From the NCBI GenBank assembly GCA_030626845.1, contig DAOUTG010000008.1:1-59665 (forward strand): a stretch of 59,665 nt of DNA, given 5' to 3'. The DNA comes from Methylococcaceae bacterium. GTDB lineage: Bacteria > Pseudomonadota > Gammaproteobacteria > Methylococcales > Methylomonadaceae. A program made the translations under genes and the position numbers. The notes beneath the pieces were generated by a model that ran no database searches, was not told the DNA's origin, and was given only the letters and a program-made list of their open reading frames with translations. Shown piece by piece: positions 55,192 through 59,665 of this stretch (positions within the stretch are counted from its first letter, which is position 1; each line of letters opens with the position of its first letter).

Positions 55192-56115
55192 TTACGTGCC
55201 TTTTTTATTAAATATTTCTTTGGCAATTTCGCTTACCCCCCCTAATGCACCGATGACACTAGAAGCTTCTAATGGCATCAAGATTAATTTACTATTATCT
55301 GCACTGGCAATATCTTTTAATGATTCAATATATTTTTGAGCAACAAAATAATTAATTGCTTGAATATCACCCTCAGAAATTGCTTTAGAAACCATTAAAG
55401 TGGCATTAGCTTCGGCTTTAGCTAAACGTTCTCTGGCTTCTGCATCTTTAAATGCTGAATCTCTACGTCCTTCTGCTTCTAAAATAGCTGATTGTTTATC
55501 ACCCTCTGCACGTAAAATCTCAGATTCACGTTGACCTTCGGCTTCTAAAATTGAGGCTCTTTTCAAACGTTCCGCTTTCATTTGTCGCCCCAAAGCTTCC
55601 ACTAAATCTTTAGGCGGTGCAATATCTTTAATTTCAATCCGCGTAACCTTAACGCCCCAAGGGTGGGTCGCCTCATCAACAACATCCAATAGGCGTGCAT
55701 TAATTTCATCCCGTTTAGATAAAAGATCATCTAAAGCCATACACCCCATAACGGTACGAATATTAGTCATCACTAAGTTTAAAATAGCAGTACTTAAATC
55801 ACTCACTTCATAGGCTGCTTTCGGCGCATCCATGATTTGAAAGAAGACCACACCATCAACTGTTACCATGGCATTGTCTTTAGTAATAATATCTTGAGAA
55901 GGAACATCTTTAACTTGTTCCATCATATTTAATTTACTTCCAACACGATAAACAATGGGAATAATAATATTTAGCCCCGGTGTTAACGTTGACGTATATT
56001 TTCCAAAACGCTCAACTGTATACTCTGCCCCTTGGGGTACAGCCTTCACACTTAAAAATAACACTAATATAGCAAAAATAAATACGACCAATGCAAATAT
56101 AGCAAAACCCCCCAT
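55192..56115 (-). CDS. SPFH/Band 7 (stomatin-like, QmcA-type) membrane protein
   Basis: A 307-residue protein with one N-terminal membrane helix, an SPFH domain ([20 protein letters not shown] near residue 30, through [20 protein letters not shown]), a heptad coiled coil ([20 protein letters not shown]) and a short C-terminal tail ([20 protein letters not shown]). This is the QmcA/stomatin architecture. It forms an operon with nfeD. A second, distant SPFH protein is at 4966-5979, of another subfamily. Confidence 0.95.
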   Translation of the reverse strand: MGGFAIFALVVFIFAILVLFLSVKAVPQGAEYTVERFGKYTSTLTPGLNIIIPIVYRVGSKLNMMEQVKDVPSQDIITKDNAMVTVDGVVFFQIMDAPKAAYEVSDLSTAILNLVMTNIRTVMGCMALDDLLSKRDEINARLLDVVDEATHPWGVKVTRIEIKDIAPPKDLVEALGRQMKAERLKRASILEAEGQRESEILRAEGDKQSAILEAEGRRDSAFKDAEARERLAKAEANATLMVSKAISEGDIQAINYFVAQKYIESLKDIASADNSKLILMPLEASSVIGALGGVSEIAKEIFNKKGT

Positions 56116-56231
56116 AACTGTCTCCTAATAATATTAAAGAATAAAAACTAGACAATCTGTTGCAAATAAACAACGACTCCCTAATAATAATGTATCTTTG
56201 TTAACTCTGTATATGATTAATTGGTGAAAAT

Positions 56232-56591
56232 ATGATGATTCACGCAGCTATTAATATTCTAATTTTAAGTGCTTTGCTACTTATCGTTGGTTTATGGAAA
56301 CCTAAATTATTATTATTTTGGATGGATGAACCTAAGCGTTTCCCCATTATAGTGATGTTTCTTCTGCTAGTAATGGTAGGTATGACCTTATTTGGCGAAG
56401 GTTCTCGACAAAAACAATTAGAACAAGAAACGCTGCAAGCTAAAGAAACTTCCCTCAAGAAGGTAACAACATCTGAAACCCTAGAAGATATTCCTAGTGT
56501 TGTTGAAAATAAATTCTCAACTGACGCAACAAAAATATTAGCTAAAGATGAAAAAAAACCATCTTCTGCAACAACAACTTCAACCCCCTAA
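56232..56591 (+). CDS. Small membrane protein of unknown function
   Basis: A 119-residue protein with two hydrophobic helices (residues about 5-20 and 35-55; LILSALLLIVGLWKPKLLLF and IIVMFLLLVMVGMTLFGEG) and a hydrophilic Lys/Glu/Thr-rich tail. It starts divergently from the SPFH gene (gap of about 115 bp) and is followed by the CNNM gene after about 100 bp. I do not recognise it. Confidence 0.6.
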   Translation: MMIHAAINILILSALLLIVGLWKPKLLLFWMDEPKRFPIIVMFLLLVMVGMTLFGEGSRQKQLEQETLQAKETSLKKVTTSETLEDIPSVVENKFSTDATKILAKDEKKPSSATTTSTP

Positions 56592-56693
56592 AATGTACCT
56601 TCATAAAAAAATCAGCTCTTTAAGATAATGAATACTTGACAAAAAAATCTATCCTAGAGAGCATATCACTTTCTAATAAATATAGAGACTTCC

Positions 56694-57938
56694 TTGAACG
56701 ACATTCCTCTTAGTATATTATTCAGTATACTTGCAGTCCTTCTCCTTCTTTCTGCCTTTTTTTCAGGTTCTGAAACCGCCTTAATGACCTTAAATCGCTA
56801 CCGTTTACAGTATTTGGTTAAACAAAAACATAAAGGGGCAATCAAGGCCAATAGACTGCTACAAAGACCTGACCGTTTAATTGGCTTAATTCTATTAGGC
56901 AATAATTTTGTTAATATCCTTGCCTCATCACTTGCCACTGTTATTGCAATAAGAGTGGCAGGTGAAAAAGGTATTCCTGTGGCAGCCGCTTTATTGACTC
57001 TTGTGGTGTTAATTTTTTCCGAAGTCACCCCAAAAACATTAGCTACCATTAAACCTGAAGTACTGGCTTTTCCTGCCTCCTGGGTTTACACACCACTATT
57101 AAAATTATTTTATCCTATTGTTTGGGTGGTTAATTTGATTGCTAATTTATTGCTACGGATTTTTGGTGTCCATGTTACTAAGAATAAACAAGATAGTTTA
57201 GATAAAGAAGAGCTAAAAAGTATCCTTGCTGATGCTGATAACATTATGCCTGTACGTTATCAAAATATGTTGTTAGGTGTTTTAGACCTTGAGTCTGCTA
57301 CTGTTGAAGATATTATGACCCCACGTAATGAAATTGTAGGGATTGATTTAGATGATTCTATTGAAGAAATTTGCCAACAAATTCTAAGTAGCCCCCATAC
57401 ACGCTTACCTGTTTTTAAAACGAGTATTGATAGGGTAATAGGTTTTTTACATTTACGCCATATACTAGTTTTATTAAATAATAAAGATTTTGATAAGAAA
57501 AAAATTACCGCTCACTTGATTAAACCCACATTTATTCCTGTTAGTACTTCTTTACATAAGCAAATGCAAAGCTTTAAAGCGCAACGTTCACGGATTGGAC
57601 TGGTTGTTGATGAATATGGTGACGTCCAAGGTCTTGTCACCTTAGATGATTTATTACAAGAAATTGTTGGCGAATTGATTACTGAAGAGGCGAATGTTAA
57701 AGAAGAGTCAAATGGTAGCTATTTAGTTGATGCGAGTGTAACTATCCGAGAACTCAACCGTATTACACATTGGTCATTACCGACACAAGGCCCTAAAACG
57801 CTTAATGGATTAATTATCGAGTTTATGGAAACTATTCCAAAGGCGGGAACAAGTTTAAAACTTCACGGGTATTTACTAGAAATTATTAAATGTGATAAAA
57901 AAACTATCCGTCAGGTTAGGTTTCATCCCCTAAAATAA
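56694..57938 (+). CDS. CNNM/CorC (HlyC/CorC) family transporter, CorB-like
   Basis: A 414-residue membrane protein: DUF21 domain with four helices (FSGSETALMTLNRYRLQYLV near residue 25), then a CBS pair (VEDIMTPRNEIVGIDLDD and VVDEYGDVQGLVTLDDLLQE) and a C-terminal CorC_HlyC domain. The full form (with DUF21) is CorB/YfjD-like, implicated in magnesium or cobalt efflux or homeostasis. The start is a TTG at 56694 with AGAGACTT upstream; the region before it has no ATG in frame that fits. Confidence 0.93.
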   Translation: MNDIPLSILFSILAVLLLLSAFFSGSETALMTLNRYRLQYLVKQKHKGAIKANRLLQRPDRLIGLILLGNNFVNILASSLATVIAIRVAGEKGIPVAAALLTLVVLIFSEVTPKTLATIKPEVLAFPASWVYTPLLKLFYPIVWVVNLIANLLLRIFGVHVTKNKQDSLDKEELKSILADADNIMPVRYQNMLLGVLDLESATVEDIMTPRNEIVGIDLDDSIEEICQQILSSPHTRLPVFKTSIDRVIGFLHLRHILVLLNNKDFDKKKITAHLIKPTFIPVSTSLHKQMQSFKAQRSRIGLVVDEYGDVQGLVTLDDLLQEIVGELITEEANVKEESNGSYLVDASVTIRELNRITHWSLPTQGPKTLNGLIIEFMETIPKAGTSLKLHGYLLEIIKCDKKTIRQVRFHPLK

Positions 57939-58005
57939 ATTTAACTATGAAAAATTCTGGCCTATTTTATTATTTTATGAAAAACTAAAAACGAACTTAT
58001 ACAAA

Positions 58006-58494
58006 TCACTTTCCAGCCAGAAATTCTGCACCCGATAACTTTATGATAACTTGTGCATTTTTCAAATTGTTTAATGTGTTAGAGATAACCTGATACCGCC
58101 ATTCAAAATCAGCAATACTGAGAGGTTCAGAAATGGGTTTTAAAAAATCAAAAGTTTGATTTGTGACAAAGGCATCGTAAGCACGAATAACTTTAATATG
58201 GAAGGCTGCGTTTATCCACATGGCATAACTATAAACTAATTCTTTGACAACATAAGTTCCTTGCTGGCTTGAATTTCCGCCTTTTACTACGTTGACAGGT
58301 GCGATACCCAAATTCTGGGTATCGGTTAATTCATTTATTAAATCAATAGTTTGCTGGCTTGATAAAAATTTTGCAGGTTCTTTTGTACGTTTATTTGCAC
58401 CCGATAGAATAGCAGATTTATGTAAGTCGTTTAAACAATAACGACCTTCTGAATCTTGACGAATAGAATAATCTGAAATGATTAATTTTGACAT
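58006..58494 (-). CDS. KilA-N domain protein, intact copy
   Basis: A 162-residue protein with the N-terminal KilA-N DNA-binding domain (SIRQDSEGRYCLNDLHKSA) and a core ending YSYAMWINAAFHIKVIRAYD, then about 45 residues. KilA-N domains come from phage and mobile element proteins (antirepressor-like, often inserted in host). The start ATG follows a 250-nt leader that is closely related to that of the copy at 58840-59319. Seen in the sequence are both the conserved domain and the tandem copy; regulatory function is unknown. Confidence 0.85.
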   Translation of the reverse strand: MSKLIISDYSIRQDSEGRYCLNDLHKSAILSGANKRTKEPAKFLSSQQTIDLINELTDTQNLGIAPVNVVKGGNSSQQGTYVVKELVYSYAMWINAAFHIKVIRAYDAFVTNQTFDFLKPISEPLSIADFEWRYQVISNTLNNLKNAQVIIKLSGAEFLAGK

Positions 58495-58716
58495 GATTTA
58501 TTTCCAGTTGAAATTTAATAATTCCACCAGACACACTTTCAAACATGGGCGGCGGATGTAATCGAGTTGAAAGACCATCTCAACGGGATAGCGTGCATAA
58601 TGCACCACGATTACACCTACCATAAATAATAGACGTAAAAAACGCATAAGATGCGCTTGCACCGTTGATTTTTCAGGCTTTCAACCCTGACTGTTATATT
58701 CGATAACAGCGAGAAA
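58495..58716 (-). promoter_or_regulatory. Structured leader of KilA-N copy A
   Basis: The 222-nt stretch between promoter and ATG holds a dyad TTCAGGCTTTCAACCCTGA (58672-58690), a small hairpin GTGCA/TGCAC (58593-58605), and a stem CTTTCAA/TTGAAAG (58536-58542, 58567-58573) with a 24-nt loop. The same elements at the same places occur in the leader at 59320-59541. A 49-codon frame from ATG 58647 to 58498 lies inside but is not open in the other copy, so RNA or DNA structure, not a peptide, seems conserved. Confidence 0.6.
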
Positions 58717-58745
58717 ACTATAATCGTAGCGGCGTTGATTGTCAA
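58717..58745 (-). promoter_or_regulatory. Promoter of KilA-N copy A
   Basis: On the minus strand TTGACA (58745-58740) and TATAGT (58722-58717) are separated by 17 bp, a near-consensus sigma-70 promoter. It precedes the intact KilA-N gene by about 220 bp. Confidence 0.75.
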
Positions 58746-58761
58746 ATTTATTTTTTACCTA

Positions 58762-58777
58762 AGCAGGAATTCCTGCT
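58762..58777. repeat. Perfect 16-bp palindrome between the KilA-N genes
   Basis: AGCAGGAATTCCTGCT is its own reverse complement. It lies 17 bp upstream of promoter A and about 60 bp behind the end of the second copy, so it could be an operator, a terminator stem for the broken copy or an insertion-related scar. It contains an EcoRI-type hexamer by chance. Confidence 0.45.
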
Positions 58778-58839
58778 ATGCGTTCCTCATATCTGAGCAA
58801 CGCAATTAAATCAATTACTTATTGGCATATAAACGCCTA

Positions 58840-59319
58840 TTATTTTTCAAGTAATCCACCTGCCATTAATTCTGCCCCTGATAATTTTATAATAACCTCG
58901 GCATTCTTCAGATTGTTTAACGCTTGAGTAACCGCTTGAAGCCGCCATTCAAAATCATTGATAGCCAGCGGTTCGGTAATCGGTTTTAAAAAATCAAAGG
59001 TTTCACCTAGAATAAGTGTTTCATAGGCTTCAATAACATGTAAATTGAAGGTAGGACTAATCCACATCGCATAAGCATAAACCAGTTTTTTAATAACATA
59101 AGTACCTCTATTATTACCGCCATTAATAACATTTACGGCAGTTCTCATTTCTGAGAAGTCGGTTATTTCGTCAATCAAAGCTTTAGTTTATGCTAGTCTT
59201 AGCCAATTTGCAGGTTTATCTTTTGATTTATTCCCAGCAGATTTATGTAAATCGTTTAAACAATAACGACCTTCTGAGTCTTGGCGAATAGAATAATCTG
59301 AAATGATTAATTTTGACAT
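58840..59319 (-). pseudogene. KilA-N domain protein, second copy with an internal stop
   Basis: The frame opens at ATG 59319 with MSKLIISDYSIRQDSEGRYC, nearly identical to copy A, and continues LNDLHKSAGNKSKDKPANWL up to RLA followed by a TAA at about 59190. After the stop the same frame resumes TKALIDEITDFSEMRTAVNV and goes to the end (112 further residues, closing with AELMAGGLLEK). In copy A this place reads through. One base change (TAA) thus separates the domain start from its C-terminal part. It may be expressed as two fragments or not at all. Confidence 0.75.
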
Positions 59320-59541
59320 GATAGTTTCCTTGGATTGTGAAAACCACCGAACATACTCTCAAATATGGGCGGTGAATATATTCAGAGTTTGAGAGACCGC
59401 TTCCAAGGATACGGCGAGCAAAAGCTCCTCTTCATACATCCACCATAAAATGATAGTTATAAAAAGTGCGTTAAACACGCTGATATATTGGAATATTCAG
59501 GCTCTCATCCCTGACCACTACAATGAGGCAGTGGAACAAAA
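59320..59541 (-). promoter_or_regulatory. Structured leader of KilA-N copy B
   Basis: The 222-nt leader repeats the elements of copy A: TTCAGGCTCTCATCCCTGA (59496-59514, 17 of 19 identical), a hairpin GAGC/GCTC (59416-59427) and the stem CTCTCAAA/TTTGAGAG (59356-59363, 59388-59395) with a 24-nt loop. Compared with copy A the stem has T-to-C in one arm and A-to-G in the other, which keeps pairing. Confidence 0.6.
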
Positions 59542-59571
59542 ACTATAATCGTATTCAGTCTTGTTTGTCAA
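59542..59571 (-). promoter_or_regulatory. Promoter of KilA-N copy B
   Basis: TTGACA (59571-59566) and TATAGT (59547-59542) lie 18 bp apart on the minus strand, one base wider than in copy A. The promoter lies inside the last codons of the upstream gene: its TGA (59557-59555) is in the spacer between the two hexamers. Confidence 0.7.
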
Positions 59572-59665
59572 ATGCTAATGAATTTTTATGATCGTATTTT
59601 TCCCACATCTGCCACAATGTTTTTTCAAAATTTTTCGCAAATCTTGGGGCATCAAATAAAGGCGA
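59555..59665 (-). CDS. C-terminal end of a TPR/O-GlcNAc-transferase (SPINDLY)-like protein, cut by the window
   Basis: The last 36 residues read SPLFDAPRFAKNFEKTLWQM and then WEKYDHKNSLAFDKQD before TGA. The pattern LFDAPRFAKNFEKTLWQMW is that of the end of glycosyltransferase 41 (OGT/SPINDLY-like) proteins, which in bacteria carry TPRs in front. Only this end is visible. The stop lies inside the promoter of KilA-N copy B, showing a tight join. Confidence 0.7.
   Translation of the reverse strand, partial: SPLFDAPRFAKNFEKTLWQMWEKYDHKNSLAFDKQD

Noticed and set aside
58762-58777. Palindrome as an attachment site
   Set aside because: No second copy, integrase or tRNA is present; a dyad alone is not enough.

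Overview
The window is AT-rich chromosomal DNA from a gammaproteobacterium. The gene sets eno-ftsB-ispD-ispF-truD, rlmH-maf-rng-yhdP, proA-nadD-rsfS, a TonB2-type energising cluster and BamC-like/YhdP envelope proteins all point to that class. I cannot fix the order from sequence alone; environmental lineages such as Methylococcales or Thiotrichales would fit. No tRNA, rRNA, CRISPR array or complete insertion sequence is seen.

Layout. 1-4.1 kb: a minus-strand operon for a TonB2-like system (DUF3450 protein, TtpC-like long ExbB, ExbB, ExbD, TonB, partial TPR protein). 4.3-9.1 kb: an accessory block with a zinc-ribbon protein, an SPFH-SHOCT protein, an unknown protein, a secreted EndoU-type nuclease with a small candidate immunity protein, and a secreted CAP-DUF4214-CAP protein. 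9.2-11.3 kb: sufC-sufD. 11.5-13.6 kb: an orphan TRAP small permease overlapping tail-to-tail with an unknown protein. 13.7-20.5 kb: uppP, truD, ispF, ispD, ftsB, eno, with a two-gene AAA-ATPase cassette and the remnant of another ATPase inserted between ispD and ftsB. 20.6-27 kb: a frameshifted small gene, pbpC, a cyclase-FHA protein, cbiX, cobM and an inositol-phosphatase-like gene.

27-34.5 kb (plus strand): Uma2 nuclease, a TRSP-type phosphoribosyltransferase, a TagF-PP2C fusion, then three polysaccharide genes (epimerase, WecA-like transferase, WbpM-like dehydratase) interrupted by an Rpn-type gene remnant. 34.5-37.5 kb: proA, nadD, rsfS and a LuxR-type response regulator. 37.5-46 kb (minus): BamC-like lipoprotein, nitrilase-family protein, yhdP, rng, maf, rlmH, panD. 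46.3-49 kb: a TPR-sulfotransferase preceded by a 25-codon coupled ORF. 49-57.9 kb: an MscS channel, panC, recJ, a lipoprotein, a broken HPP gene, nfeD with an SPFH partner, a small membrane protein and a CNNM/CorC transporter. 58-59.7 kb: two tandem KilA-N genes, one broken, each behind a similar structured leader and promoter, then the tail of an OGT/SPINDLY-like gene.

Most promising for novelty are: (i) the ATPase plus ExK-motif protein cassette lodged in the ftsB-ispD operon; (ii) the duplicated KilA-N leader, whose main stem shows a compensatory base change; (iii) the secreted EndoU/immunity pair beside the CAP-DUF4214-CAP protein; and (iv) a dispersed repeat centred on a CAAAACATGTTTTG-type palindrome. 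Two broken genes (20.6 kb, 54.6 kb) are each explained by loss of one G from a G run, so sequencing error should be excluded before they are called pseudogenes.
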